Shown: positions 16,526-25,628, numbered from the stretch's first letter. The stretch is 64,000 nucleotides of DNA from Adlercreutzia hattorii (GCF_011405655.1 NZ_AP022829.1:1845001-1909000); one strand, 5' to 3'. Program-made: numbers and translations. The notes: generated from the sequence alone by a model not told the origin.

Positions 16526-17521
16526 CTACTGCAGGGTGGCGTACATGACGGCCTTGATGGTGTGCATGCGGTTCTCGGCCTCGTCGAAGACCTTGGACTG
16601 CTTGGACTCGAACACCGCGTCCTCCACTTCCATCTCGGTGACGCCGAAGCGCTTGGCGATGTCCTCGCCAGTGGTGGTGTTGGTGTCGTGGAAGGCCGGC
16701 AGGCAGTGCAGGAATATGGCCGTGGGCTTGGCCATGGCCATGATCTCGGTGGTCACGCGGTAGGGCTCGAGCTGCTTGATGCGCTGCGCCCACACCTCGT
16801 CGGGCTCGCCCATGGACACCCACACGTCGGTGTAGATGACGTCGGCGTCGGTGGCGGCTTCCTTCACGTCCTCGGTGCACTTCACGGTGCAGCCGTTCTC
16901 AGCGGCGATCTGCTCGCAGGTCTTGATGAGCTCCTCGTCCATCCAGCAGTCCTTCGGGCCGCAGCCGACGAAGTTCATGCCGAGCTTGGCGCACATCACC
17001 ATGAGCGAGCGGCCCATGTTGTTCTTCAGATCGCCGAAGAAGACGAACTTCAGACCCTTGATGTCGTAGTTGAAGTTCTCCTGCACGGTCAGCGCGTCGG
17101 CGAGCATCTGGGTGGGGTGCCACATATCGGTCAGGCCGTTCCACACCGGAACGCCGGCCTTGTCGGCAAGCTCCTCCACGTCGGACTGGGCGAAGCCGCG
17201 GAACTCGATGCCGTCGTAGAAGCGGCCGAGCACGCGGGCGGTGTCCTCGATGGACTCCTTCTTGCCCATCTGGGAAGAACCGGGATCAAGGTAGGTCACG
17301 CCCATGCCGAGGTCCATGGCGCCCACCTCGAAGGCGCAGCGGGTGCGCGTGGAGGTCTTCTGGAACAAGAGAACGATGTTCTTGCCCTCGAGGTAGCGGT
17401 GCGGGGTGCCGGTGCGCTTCAAGTCCTTGAAGTTCTTGGAGAGCTTCAGCAGGTACTCGATCTGCTCGGTGGAGAAATCGAGCAGGCGGAGGTAGGACTG
17501 GCCGGAAAGATTCACAGGCAT
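16526..17521 (-). CDS. arcB: Ornithine carbamoyltransferase (catabolic)
   Basis: 331 residues. Carbamoyl-phosphate binding is shown by KTSTRTRCAFE near residue 53, and ornithine binding by FLHCLPAFHD near residue 265. In the arginine deiminase route this enzyme phosphorolyses citrulline to ornithine and carbamoyl phosphate. The start is the ATG at 17521 (MPVNLSGQ), preceded by GAAAGGA; the upstream in-frame ATG would lie in that ribosome site. It lies between arcA and arcD on the same strand. Catabolic rather than biosynthetic use is inferred from this neighbourhood. Confidence 0.95.
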   Translation of the reverse strand: MPVNLSGQSYLRLLDFSTEQIEYLLKLSKNFKDLKRTGTPHRYLEGKNIVLLFQKTSTRTRCAFEVGAMDLGMGVTYLDPGSSQMGKKESIEDTARVLGRFYDGIEFRGFAQSDVEELADKAGVPVWNGLTDMWHPTQMLADALTVQENFNYDIKGLKFVFFGDLKNNMGRSLMVMCAKLGMNFVGCGPKDCWMDEELIKTCEQIAAENGCTVKCTEDVKEAATDADVIYTDVWVSMGEPDEVWAQRIKQLEPYRVTTEIMAMAKPTAIFLHCLPAFHDTNTTTGEDIAKRFGVTEMEVEDAVFESKQSKVFDEAENRMHTIKAVMYATLQ

Positions 17522-17647
17522 GTTGTTTCCTTTCATAGGTTGGCGGCAGACCGCACGGCCGACCGCCGGGGAAAGGGGCGTCCGGCCGCTAAGACCGACC
17601 GCCCCCGATTAACGAAACGCGATTACGCCGCTTGGGCGCGATGCGGG

Positions 17648-18871
17648 CTACAGAGCCTCGCGCCAGGCCGGCATGGACATGCAGCGCGGGCCGCCACGGC
17701 CGCGGCTAAGCTCCGCGGACGGCATGACCAGACAGTTGATGCCGTTCTTGTACAGCACGTCGTTGGTGACGTTGTTGCGCTGGTACACCACCACGGTGCC
17801 GGGGCGCACGCACAGGGTGTTGGAGCCGTCGTTCCACTGCTCGCGCTCGGCCGCGATGCGGTCGCCGCCGCCGCAGGGAATGAGCGTGACCTTCTCGCCG
17901 ACGTACTCGGACAGCACGCCGGAAAGCTCCTCGTTGCGCTCGCGGATCTTGGTGCCGCCCTTGCCGTCCGGGGTGATCTCGAAGACGGTCAAAGGTCCCA
18001 TGATGCCGGGATGGATGGTGAACTTGTCGCGATCGATCTGGGTGAACACCGTGTCGAGGTGCATGAAGGCACGGGACACCGGGATGTTGAAGGCCAGGAT
18101 GGTGTCGATCGGGCTCGTCTCGTCGTTGAAGATGTTGCGAGCGATGGCGTCGATGGCGTCGGGCTCGGTGCGCTGGGAGATGCCGATGGCCAGCACGTGC
18201 TCGTTGATGTTCAGGATGTCGCCGCCCTCGATGTGGAAGGTCATGTCGCGATGGTAGTACTCGGGCGTGCCCACGAAGTCCGGATGGTACTTGAAGATGT
18301 AGTCGCCGTAGATGGTCTCGCGGTTGCGCGTCTGGCTGTACATGCGGTTGATGGACACGCCGTTGCCGATCATCGCGAACGGGTCGCGGGTGAAGTACAG
18401 GTTCGGCATCGGGGCGCAGACCAGTTTCGAGCGATCAGAGACCATATCGACCAGAAGATGGGTGTTCTCCTGGGGCAGCTCCTGCAGGTTGATGCCGGCC
18501 ATGGTCTTCATGACCATGTCCTTGGTGCCCGCGTAGTTGGAGTTGATGTAGTCCTTGATGATCTCCTTGTAGGTGTCGGTGCGGATGCCGGCCTCGAAGA
18601 TCCACTGGTCGAGGAACTTCTCGCGAAGCTCCGGATGGGCGTCCAGCACCTCGGCCATGAGGTCCTCCAGGTACACTACCTCGACACCCTCGTCGCGAAG
18701 GATCTTCGCGAAGGCGTCGTGCTCCTCCTGGGCCACCGGCAAAAACGGGATGTCGTCGAACAGCAGCTCTTCCAAGGTGTTCGGGGTGAGGTTCAGCAAC
18801 TCGTCGCCGGGGCGGTGAAGAATGACCTTCTTGAGGTTGCCGATCTCGCTTTTGACGTTTACTCCTTGCAT
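17648..18871 (-). CDS. arcA: Arginine deiminase
   Basis: 407 residues, the usual length. It hydrolyses arginine to citrulline and ammonia in the first step of the ADI pathway. The N-terminus (SEIGNLKKVILHRPGDEL) and FTRDPFAMIGNGVSIN are ADI signatures, and the catalytic cysteine lies near the C-terminus in GRGGPRCMSMP. The guanidino-binding histidine and aspartates lie in the middle region (FHIEGGDILN). The ATG at 18871 follows GGATAGGAGAG. It is the first gene of the arc operon, with a ~300-base upstream region holding a perfect palindrome. Confidence 0.97.
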   Translation of the reverse strand: MQGVNVKSEIGNLKKVILHRPGDELLNLTPNTLEELLFDDIPFLPVAQEEHDAFAKILRDEGVEVVYLEDLMAEVLDAHPELREKFLDQWIFEAGIRTDTYKEIIKDYINSNYAGTKDMVMKTMAGINLQELPQENTHLLVDMVSDRSKLVCAPMPNLYFTRDPFAMIGNGVSINRMYSQTRNRETIYGDYIFKYHPDFVGTPEYYHRDMTFHIEGGDILNINEHVLAIGISQRTEPDAIDAIARNIFNDETSPIDTILAFNIPVSRAFMHLDTVFTQIDRDKFTIHPGIMGPLTVFEITPDGKGGTKIRERNEELSGVLSEYVGEKVTLIPCGGGDRIAAEREQWNDGSNTLCVRPGTVVVYQRNNVTNDVLYKNGINCLVMPSAELSRGRGGPRCMSMPAWREAL

Positions 18872-18998
18872 AGAAGCTCTCCTATCCTAGATCGGATACA
18901 GATAGAAACGCGCCAGCCACACAAGACTTCTCGCGGCTTCGAGAGCTTCGCTTCCCCAAGTCGTATCAAGGCCCGTTGTGTTTGACATCGCCTACTGT

Positions 18999-19013
18999 CC
19001 CACAACTTGTGGG
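18999..19013. promoter_or_regulatory. Perfect palindrome CCCACAACTTGTGGG, candidate operator for the arc operon
   Basis: A 15-base site with 7-base perfect arms, about 130 bases ahead of the arcA start. The symmetry and place suggest a dimeric regulator site. It does not match the ArgR ARG box or the FNR consensus as I know them, so the regulator is unknown. Confidence 0.4.
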
Positions 19014-19130
19014 TCGCTCCAAGTGCCCGGGGCTTTGGTTGTCTCAGCGCAAACGAGACGTTCCCTATTTGTCACTTCCAATTCGGCCAACTGCTCTTTA
19101 TTTTCGGTGAGCTTTTTGGTAAGGGAGAGA

Positions 19131-19166
19131 CGAGCCCTGTCAAACGCGATTGCTCGACAGGGCTCG
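19131..19166 (-). terminator. Hairpin after tRNA-Pro, possible terminator
   Basis: CGAGCCCTGTC and GACAGGGCTCG form an 11-pair perfect stem with a 14-base loop, just past tRNA-Pro on the minus strand. There is no long T-run, so termination is inferred from position. Confidence 0.55.
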
Positions 19167-19179
19167 CAGCTTAGATTCA

Positions 19180-19256
19180 TGGTCGGGACGACAGGATTCG
19201 AACCTGCGACATCCTGCTCCCAAAGCAGGCGCGCTACCAGACTGCGCCACGTCCCG
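19180..19256 (-). tRNA. tRNA-Pro (TGG)
   Basis: Acceptor CGGGACG pairs with CGTCCCG, then A and encoded CCA. The anticodon loop TTTGGGA gives TGG. The T arm is GGTTCGAATCC. Confidence 0.95.
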
Positions 19257-19384
19257 AAAATAGCTTGAAAAGTATAGCAGAACCCTCGTTGCCGAGCAAA
19301 AGCGCAGGATTTTTGCGGAAACAAAATCATTACCATATGAGTCTTCTTTTGCCTGCCCCCTCGCGTATCTGCATAATAGCGCTT

Positions 19385-20608
19385 ATGGAGAAAACACCGA
19401 CATACCGGCTGAAGCGGCTTTGGCTTTTGCTGCCCGGCGCGGCAGCACTGTTGCTGACGTGGGCGGCGAGTGCGAATCCGTCGCTCACCGAGACGTGGTT
19501 CTCGCGGGGCATCTACCCGTGGTTGTCATCGGCGTGGGGGTTTCTGCCGTCGCTGGCGCCGTTCTCGGTGGCGCAGTGGATCGTGGTGGCGGCACTCGCG
19601 TTCTGCGTCGGATGGCTCGTCTTCTACCTCGTGGCCTTCGTACGTGGACGCGGTCGGCGACGGTTCGTGGCGTGGCGCGCGGTCGCCACAATGCTCGCCG
19701 TGCTATCGGTGGCCTACTGCATCTTCGCCCTCATGTGCGGGCTGAACTATTACCGCCACACCTTCGCCGAGGACGCCGGATTCGAGCTGAGGGAATCTTC
19801 CACCGCCGAGCTGACAGTGCTCTGCGAGAACCTGGCCGCTAACATGAACGAGACGCGTGCCGAGGTAACTGCGGCAGCCGGCGCGACCAAGGAATCGGAG
19901 CCGAATGGCGGCGACGCGACGACGGGCGCCGAAGGCACCGCCCGAACCGACGCCGATGCGGCTGCGATTCCCAATGAGTACGCCGAATCCCGCGGCGGCT
20001 TCTGGACCTACTCCCACGAGACCGTCGCGAACATGGAGGCCCTGGCCGAGCGCTATCCGGCACTCGCCCGTCCGCTGTACTCCCCTCCCAAGCCCGTGCT
20101 CTTCTCGGAGCTGATGAGCTACGCCGACATCGCCGGCATGTACTTCCCCTTCACCGTGGAGTCGAACATCAACACCGACGGGCCGTTCTTCACCATCCCC
20201 GCCACCATGGGACACGAGATGGCCCACCAGTGCGGATTCATGCGCGAGGACGAGGCGAACTTCATCGGATACCTCGCCTGCAAGGACGCAAGTGACCCGC
20301 TGACACGCTACAGCGGCTACTCGCTCGCCTACGACTACGCGCTCTCGGCGCTCGTCAAGGCGGATCGCGACGCGGCCGTGACCGTGAACGACGGGCTGTC
20401 AGAAGAGGTGAAAGCGGATCGTCGCGCGCGCTCGGAATACCTGCGACAGTTCGAAGGTCCTGTAGCCGAAATGTCGAACGCCGCCAACAACGCCTACCTG
20501 AAAGCGAACCAGCAGCAAGATGGCACTAGAAGCTACGGCCGCATGGTTGATCTGCTGCTGGCCGAGGCGCGGCAAGAGGCCGAACAAGCGCAAGATCCTT
20601 CGGCGTAG
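19385..20608 (+). CDS. DUF3810-like membrane protein with zinc-protease motif
   Basis: About 407 residues. Three hydrophobic segments lie in the first 130 residues (LLLPGAAALLLTW, IVVAALAFCVGWLVFY, AVLSVAYCIFALM), followed by a large domain probably outside the cytoplasm. This contains GHEMAHQCGFMREDEANFIG, an HExxH motif with a downstream ExxF as in zinc metallopeptidases, and this layout is typical of DUF3810 proteins. An Ala/Glu/Gly-rich insertion sits at about residues 160-195. The ATG at 19385 (MEKTPTYR) is chosen because the upstream extension overlaps tRNA-Pro flanking DNA. Peptidase activity is plausible but unproven; the substrate is unknown. Confidence 0.78.
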   Translation: MEKTPTYRLKRLWLLLPGAAALLLTWAASANPSLTETWFSRGIYPWLSSAWGFLPSLAPFSVAQWIVVAALAFCVGWLVFYLVAFVRGRGRRRFVAWRAVATMLAVLSVAYCIFALMCGLNYYRHTFAEDAGFELRESSTAELTVLCENLAANMNETRAEVTAAAGATKESEPNGGDATTGAEGTARTDADAAAIPNEYAESRGGFWTYSHETVANMEALAERYPALARPLYSPPKPVLFSELMSYADIAGMYFPFTVESNINTDGPFFTIPATMGHEMAHQCGFMREDEANFIGYLACKDASDPLTRYSGYSLAYDYALSALVKADRDAAVTVNDGLSEEVKADRRARSEYLRQFEGPVAEMSNAANNAYLKANQQQDGTRSYGRMVDLLLAEARQEAEQAQDPSA

Positions 20609-20740
20609 CGCCCGCGTCGCAATACTCCGACTGCGGCGCCCGGCGACTGCGACACTCCGGCAGTCGCGTCACCCCGGCGGCGCGACGAGCAGCGACCCGG
20701 CAAAAACGCGAGCCTCCGGGCGCAGGAGCGCACAGGGCCT

Positions 20741-20784
20741 GAAAAAGCGAGGGCTCCCGGACATTGGAACATGCCCGGGAGCCC
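20741..20784 (-). terminator. Terminator of the molybdoenzyme operon
   Basis: On the minus strand GGGCTCCCGGG pairs with CCGGGAGCCC, followed by TCGCTTTTTC. It lies just past the stop of the distal sulfite-oxidase-fold gene. Confidence 0.85.
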
Positions 20785-20815
20785 TAAGCGCTGGGGAGGG
20801 TTGCAGAGACTGCGT

Positions 20816-21895
20816 TTACCGCATCGTGAAATCGAGCGAGGCCGACAGCGGCGACACAACCCCGTCAGCCGTTCGCGCACGGGCGATCATATGGTAGTCG
20901 CCCGGCTGATCGAAACTGGTCGTAAAGCTCCAGTTGACCCACTTGTCTGCCGTGGCGCCGTCGGTCGGGCAGCTCGTCCAGGTATCTCCGTCATCGAACG
21001 AGAACTCAATCGCGGCAATAGGGCTACCCAGATCGTCAGCAACGCCCTCGAAGCTCACCTGATCACCGACGGAGAACGTGCTCTCCTCCGCCTTGTTGGC
21101 TATCTCGATCTTGTTACGGTAGGTGGGCTCCACCCCCTGCACCTCGGGCTCTACCGCCTCGCGCGTCAGCGAAATGTCCACGATATTGCGCGTGAAATAG
21201 TGGGCGACCGTCTCGGGCATCCACAGCTGAAGGGACGAATCGGCCGTCGATTTCAGCTCCTGGCCGTTCACCTGGTACACGAGCAGCGCATTCTTCTCCA
21301 AAGCGTAGCGCAGCGGCAGCGGCTGACCGAAGCCGTCGGCGCCGTAGGCCGTTACCGTATTGACGCCCTCTTCCAAATCGGCCATCTCCACGACGCTTGC
21401 CAGCGGCACGCCAACCACGTAGGCTTGCCCAAACGGCGAGCCCGTCATGCAGGAGCAGCCCATGAGAACGCCCTGCTCGTCATCAAGCTCGGAGACATCC
21501 ACCGAGAACGTCTTCTGGATATCGCCCGATACGTTCACGAAGAAATTCGCCTGGCCTTCGCCCGCATCAACGAGCTCCTGGGCCGGCTTCGAGCACATGG
21601 AGAGAATAGCCGTACCGAACACGTTGAACAGCTCGTCGTTCGGCGTCGTCCCTTTCTGATTGAACTCGAACGCTCCCTGAACGTTGGCAATGCGCGTGTA
21701 GCTGTCGTCCAGCAGGTTGGCCAGCTCGGCCGAGATGGTGTAGGCGCCCTCTTGATGCACAACGCCTGTCGGCGACAAGGGCTCGTCGGCCTGTGCCGGA
21801 GCAGGCTTAATGCCGTTCGAAAAACCGGCCACCGCCCCCGACGCCAGCAGCAGCGCGCCCATAGCGCTCGAGGCTATTTTCTGAGATCTCTTCAT
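20816..21895 (-). CDS. Exported molybdopterin (sulfite-oxidase fold) protein
   Basis: 359 residues with an N-terminal signal sequence ending about APAQADE. The central part follows the sulfite oxidase fold: FVNVSGDIQ, a cysteine in VLMGCSCM at the position of the molybdenum ligand, VVGVPLASVV, GADGFGQPLPL and LLVYQVNGQEL. The C-terminal part is an Ig-like Moco dimerisation domain (IAAIEFSFDDGDTWTSC to DFTMR). The start at the ATG at 21895 follows GAAGGGGAA. No twin-arginine motif is seen in MKRSQKIASSAMG, which is unusual for an exported molybdoenzyme. It lies 16 bases past the triheme fusion gene and probably partners it. The substrate is unknown. Confidence 0.82.
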   Translation of the reverse strand: MKRSQKIASSAMGALLLASGAVAGFSNGIKPAPAQADEPLSPTGVVHQEGAYTISAELANLLDDSYTRIANVQGAFEFNQKGTTPNDELFNVFGTAILSMCSKPAQELVDAGEGQANFFVNVSGDIQKTFSVDVSELDDEQGVLMGCSCMTGSPFGQAYVVGVPLASVVEMADLEEGVNTVTAYGADGFGQPLPLRYALEKNALLVYQVNGQELKSTADSSLQLWMPETVAHYFTRNIVDISLTREAVEPEVQGVEPTYRNKIEIANKAEESTFSVGDQVSFEGVADDLGSPIAAIEFSFDDGDTWTSCPTDGATADKWVNWSFTTSFDQPGDYHMIARARTADGVVSPLSASLDFTMR

Positions 21896-21911
21896 CGCGA
21901 TCGTTCCCCTT

Positions 21912-23735
21912 CTAGTTCTGGCCGCCTGCCGCCGCAGCGCGCGGGGGCACGAGGCTCGTCGTCTCCAGCACAACCGTGTCCTCCTTGGAGGGGAGCACGT
22001 CCTTGGCATTCACGAGCACCGTATGGGTCTGCTTGCTCTCGCTGCCTTCTGCCGTCGTTGCGCGCACAGTCAGCCGATAGGCACCCTGCTCGGGCGGCGT
22101 CCACTGCAGATGCCACCACACCACGCGATTCGGGTCGGTGTCGGCCAGATCGAAGGCCGTCCACGTCTCCCCTCCGTCGAAGGAGAACTCCATCTGGGAA
22201 ATGTGCTCGTTGTAAGCGTCCACGTAGCCATGGAAGTCGAAGGGCTTGCCCGACTCAATCACAAGGCCTTCCGGCACATCGAGAATCGTCGCGTTCGGTC
22301 GGTTCACAATGACGCCGTTCTCATCGAACCAGCCGTTGGGGCTTCCGTCGTAATTCTCGGCGCAGTACTTCGAGTCGCCGAAATCGGGCGGGCAATCGTC
22401 GGCCACGGTGTAGGCGTTGATCTGCTTGGAGAACACCTGGGCGTCCACGCCCTCAACCCAGTTTGTGCACGGATATCCCTGCTTGGCGCCCAAAGGCTCG
22501 CCGTTGATCTTGTAGACGAGAAGCGCCTCGTTGGCATTCAGCTTATCAAGGGAGAACGAGCGCCTCGAAGAACCATCGGCGCGCATAGCGCGCACGCCGT
22601 TGGCTCCGTCGGTGATACCGCCGGCCTTCTCAACAAGCCAGCTGACGGGAATGCCCGTGATCTTGACGTTCGAGATGCCGCCACCGCCGACCATATTCCA
22701 GCTGCAGACGATCTTCGAAGTCTTCTCGACGACCACGCCAGCCTTCTCGGCCTCGTCAACCAGCTCCTTCAGGGTAGCGGTATAAGGGGCCTTGACCAGA
22801 CCGTCGATGGTGATCTCCCAATTGTCGAACAGGCTCTGGGGCAGATTGGTTCCCAGCACACCGGCACCGTGGCGCATCTGGTCGTAGTAGGCGTGCATCC
22901 ACTCGAACGAGAAAGCGTTGTCCTGGGTCGTCTCCTGCTCGAAGCTGAAGTCGACGTCGCCCAGATCCTCGCTTGCGATATTGTTCACGCCCCACAGATG
23001 ATCGTACTTCACCAGGTCCCACATCTCCATGCCCTGGCCGTTGTCCGTGGCATTGTGGCAGCTGTTGCAGTTCCCGCCGTACTCCTCCGCGAACTGCACC
23101 TTATGGCGCGCACCGAAGTGGACGGCGTGCATAAGGGTGCCGAATTCCATGTTCTTCTCCATGTAGCCCGGCGCCCAGTGGTGGCAGTTGATGCACTCCT
23201 GCACCGTGAGGTTGCTCTTAATGTCGTCGTTCCAAACCTGAGTGTGCTCGAACGCCATGTTCTTGAGCACCGAGCCCAAGTCAGCATGGCAGGAACCACA
23301 GCCCCGATTGTCGGAGTCGAGCCAGTAGGTGTTGTAGGAATTCGTATTCGCCTGCGTCTGCCACGCGCCGGAAGCCAGACCGTACTCGGTGGGCGTCCGC
23401 TGCACCATGCGGCCGTCGGGCAGCGTGCGGACCTCGGGCGAATACTCCTCGGCGACCATATCCCAGCGATCGTAGAGCTGGTCGATGTAGTCCTTGCCGA
23501 GGAAGGCGTCCTCCCCGATGTCCCCGTGGGTCGTTCCCTCCGCGCCAGCGATGACCGCGAGCTCGTCTTCGGTGTATTCGCGATCCTTTCCGCTCTGTGA
23601 CTCCTCGCCAGACGCTTCGGCTCCCGCATCCGCCGTGGCATCGGGCGTCGGCGCCTGGGGCGCGCACCCGGCGACCGCGCCGAGCCCGAACACCAGACAG
23701 ATCGTCAAGACCGCCAGCATTCTCTTTGCTGCCAT
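21912..23735 (-). CDS. Triheme cytochrome c fused to a sulfite-oxidase-fold molybdopterin domain, lipoprotein
   Basis: 607 residues. The N-terminus MAAKRMLAVLTICLVFGLG leads to lipobox VAGC (Cys24). Three heme c sites follow: CGSCH (146-150), CINCH (181-185) and CNSCH (223-227). From about residue 303 (ITIDGLVKAPYTATLKEL) it continues as a sulfite-oxidase-type domain with a candidate Mo-ligand cysteine at 344 (KIVCSWNM), ITGIPVSWLVEKAGG and LLVYKINGEPLG. An Ig-like dimerisation domain (QMEFSFDGGETWTAFD) follows. So it is an outer-face redox enzyme with its own electron wire. The ATG at 23735 follows AAGGAGAG. First gene of a two-gene operon, divergent from a membrane LuxR regulator. Substrate unknown. 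Confidence 0.85.
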   Translation of the reverse strand: MAAKRMLAVLTICLVFGLGAVAGCAPQAPTPDATADAGAEASGEESQSGKDREYTEDELAVIAGAEGTTHGDIGEDAFLGKDYIDQLYDRWDMVAEEYSPEVRTLPDGRMVQRTPTEYGLASGAWQTQANTNSYNTYWLDSDNRGCGSCHADLGSVLKNMAFEHTQVWNDDIKSNLTVQECINCHHWAPGYMEKNMEFGTLMHAVHFGARHKVQFAEEYGGNCNSCHNATDNGQGMEMWDLVKYDHLWGVNNIASEDLGDVDFSFEQETTQDNAFSFEWMHAYYDQMRHGAGVLGTNLPQSLFDNWEITIDGLVKAPYTATLKELVDEAEKAGVVVEKTSKIVCSWNMVGGGGISNVKITGIPVSWLVEKAGGITDGANGVRAMRADGSSRRSFSLDKLNANEALLVYKINGEPLGAKQGYPCTNWVEGVDAQVFSKQINAYTVADDCPPDFGDSKYCAENYDGSPNGWFDENGVIVNRPNATILDVPEGLVIESGKPFDFHGYVDAYNEHISQMEFSFDGGETWTAFDLADTDPNRVVWWHLQWTPPEQGAYRLTVRATTAEGSESKQTHTVLVNAKDVLPSKEDTVVLETTSLVPPRAAAAGGQN

Positions 23736-24080
23736 TGTCTCTCCTTTCCTTCCCTTTCCTCTCTTTAAACCCATCCCGACACAGATGGGCACGCCGCCGG
23801 ATCCTTCCGGCAACCGGCGACATCCTATCGAGAAGGAGGCGAAACCGCATCGGCCCAATGGTCGATTTGGCGTCAATCAGGCCCTTTTCCAAAAATCAGC
23901 CCCTATGGCCGATGGACAAAAAACTCTTTTCTGAGCTGGTGATTCTTTGATCTTTGATCAAATGCGATCTTATCTTCGCCTTTTTCAGAAGACTCGCCGA
24001 GGAAATTTTGGCTACAATGAGAGCGCATTTGCCGAGCCCATCGGGGAAGGGCCGTATTCGTTCAAATAGAAGGAGGGGAA
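23736..24080. other. Divergent control region between the molybdoenzyme operon and the LuxR-type gene
   Basis: No gene. It contains GATC-rich symmetry at 23947-23962 and a TACAAT hexamer at 24013-24018 suitable as a -10 box for the plus-strand regulator. Both ribosome sites (AAGGAGAG minus, AGAAGGAGG plus) lie at its ends. Confidence 0.6.
23947..23962. promoter_or_regulatory. Candidate operator TTGATCTTTGATCAAA
   Basis: It reads as a TTGAT half, five bases, then ATCAA, close to the FNR/CRP consensus (TTGAT-N4-ATCAA) but with one extra spacer base. It also contains the perfect ten-base palindrome TTTGATCAAA. A Crp/Fnr or LuxR-type regulator could bind; which one is unknown. Confidence 0.35.
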
Positions 24081-25628
24081 ATGGCCGAGAGCCCACGCCG
24101 GCGCATTCTCGCGCACGTCAGGCTAGCCGACATCTGTTGCGTCATCGGACTGGCGCTGAACTTCATGTGGTGCTCCCTCGAAGGCCACGCCCTGCGGTTC
24201 GCCGAGACAGCCGCGCAGTTCCAGTTCCCCCTTAACCCTCGCGGATTCTGGCTCATGGGCTTCTGTCTGCTCGCCCTGCTCTATCTCGCAGTCCCCCATT
24301 GGCTGAAGCGCTGGGAAAACACCTTGAAGGGCATCGTCCCGCTCTGCGGAGCCGCCGGAACGCTCGCCTTCGCCACGGCGCCCCTGCAGTCGGCCGTTCC
24401 GCCATTGGCCCTCGGCCTCGCCGGCCTCGCCGTCTCCGGACTCGGCTACTTCTGGTTCGCCTCGCGCTGCTTCACCCTCATGGCCCGTGCTCGCTCGATC
24501 ATGGCCATTGCCTGGGCCATCGTCGCCGCCGTGCTTTTGAAGACCTTCCTTTTGCCCGTTGCAACCGATCTGCAGGATTCCGAGGCCCAGGTAGTCTTCG
24601 CCTGCGCCATTCCCATCTTGAGCTCGTTGCTTCTTTGGATCGCCCAGCTTTCCCTTGGCGTCACCGCAGTATTCAGTCTCGCACGCCCCATGCGCGCGGG
24701 AAGGCTCTCCCTTCCGGCCCAGCGCAACTTCATACTGCTGCTCATTCTCAGCGCCTTCCTTCTTGCCACCGTGCGTCGACTCAGCTTCTGGGGAACATGG
24801 GGCGAGACCTCAACGTTTTCCATTGCGCCCTTATGGGGCCTTCCGGAGCTGGCCATAATGGCGGCATGCCTCGCCGCTTTCGTGTGGGGTGCCTTTGCGC
24901 GCACCGCTTCCCTTCCCGTGGCCTTCCGGTTCCAGCCCGCCATCGTGGTAGTGGTCACGGGCCTGTTCATTGCGGCTATGGCCCAACCCGCCCAGAACGT
25001 GCTTGTGAGCACAGCCGTGGCCATCATCATCCACGTCGATGAGGCCTGCGCCTACCTCCTTTTCTGGACCGTCGTCGCGCTCTCGCTCGACACGCTCGAC
25101 ATACCCCCGTTCCGCGTGCTCGGCATCGGCGGCCTTATTTACGCGGGAAGCTCCCTTATCTGGGTGGCCGCCGGAAGTCATATCGCCGACATGGGCGGCG
25201 CCTTGGTGACCTTGGCCGCCTACGTCGGCATTATGGCCCTCATGTGGTACACCTACCGCGAGACCAAGATCAGCACCGACGAAAGCGGTCGCCACGAAGA
25301 CGGATACTCGCCGCAGGTACCGAATACCGACAGAGGCAGGGAGGAGCTCGAAGATCCCGGCAGCATCACCGACTCCATCGCCGAACGATGCGAGGTGCTC
25401 TCGGAGCGCTACCATCTGACGCATCGGGAGAAAGAGGTGCTTTCCCTGCTCGCTCAAGGACGCACGCGCGCTTACATTCAGGAAGAGCTGGTGCTCTCCG
25501 TCAGCACCGTAAAGACCCACATTTCCCATATCTACGCGAAGCTCGGCGTCCACGATCGTCAGGGAGTAATGGACCTGGTGCTGAAGAAGGAATCGGACGA
25601 TTCGGAGACGTCGCCCCGCGCGCTTTAG
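24081..25628 (+). CDS. LuxR-type regulator with a polytopic membrane domain
   Basis: 515 residues. The first ~390 contain about 12 hydrophobic segments, resembling a carrier-like membrane domain. The last ~65 are a LuxR/GerE helix-turn-helix: LTHREKEVLSLLAQGRT, VLSVSTVKTHISHIYAKLGV. Membrane-bound LuxR regulators of this layout are a prominent family in Eggerthellaceae and often sit beside the redox enzymes they may control. Divergence from the triheme molybdoenzyme operon supports that here. The membrane domain probably senses a ligand, but this is inference. The ATG at 24081 follows AGAAGGAGGGGAA, a strong site. Confidence 0.88.
   Translation: MAESPRRRILAHVRLADICCVIGLALNFMWCSLEGHALRFAETAAQFQFPLNPRGFWLMGFCLLALLYLAVPHWLKRWENTLKGIVPLCGAAGTLAFATAPLQSAVPPLALGLAGLAVSGLGYFWFASRCFTLMARARSIMAIAWAIVAAVLLKTFLLPVATDLQDSEAQVVFACAIPILSSLLLWIAQLSLGVTAVFSLARPMRAGRLSLPAQRNFILLLILSAFLLATVRRLSFWGTWGETSTFSIAPLWGLPELAIMAACLAAFVWGAFARTASLPVAFRFQPAIVVVVTGLFIAAMAQPAQNVLVSTAVAIIIHVDEACAYLLFWTVVALSLDTLDIPPFRVLGIGGLIYAGSSLIWVAAGSHIADMGGALVTLAAYVGIMALMWYTYRETKISTDESGRHEDGYSPQVPNTDRGREELEDPGSITDSIAERCEVLSERYHLTHREKEVLSLLAQGRTRAYIQEELVLSVSTVKTHISHIYAKLGVHDRQGVMDLVLKKESDDSETSPRAL

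Larger units (their letters stand above)
18872..19179. other. Control region upstream of arcA
   Basis: No gene. It contains the arcA ribosome site, the palindrome at 18999-19013 and the hairpin at 19131-19166 that probably ends tRNA-Pro. No clear sigma-70 promoter could be fixed by eye. Confidence 0.6.

Noticed and set aside
16427-18985. 852-residue plus-strand open frame
   Set aside because: Antisense across arcA and arcB, including their intergenic region; no recognisable domain.
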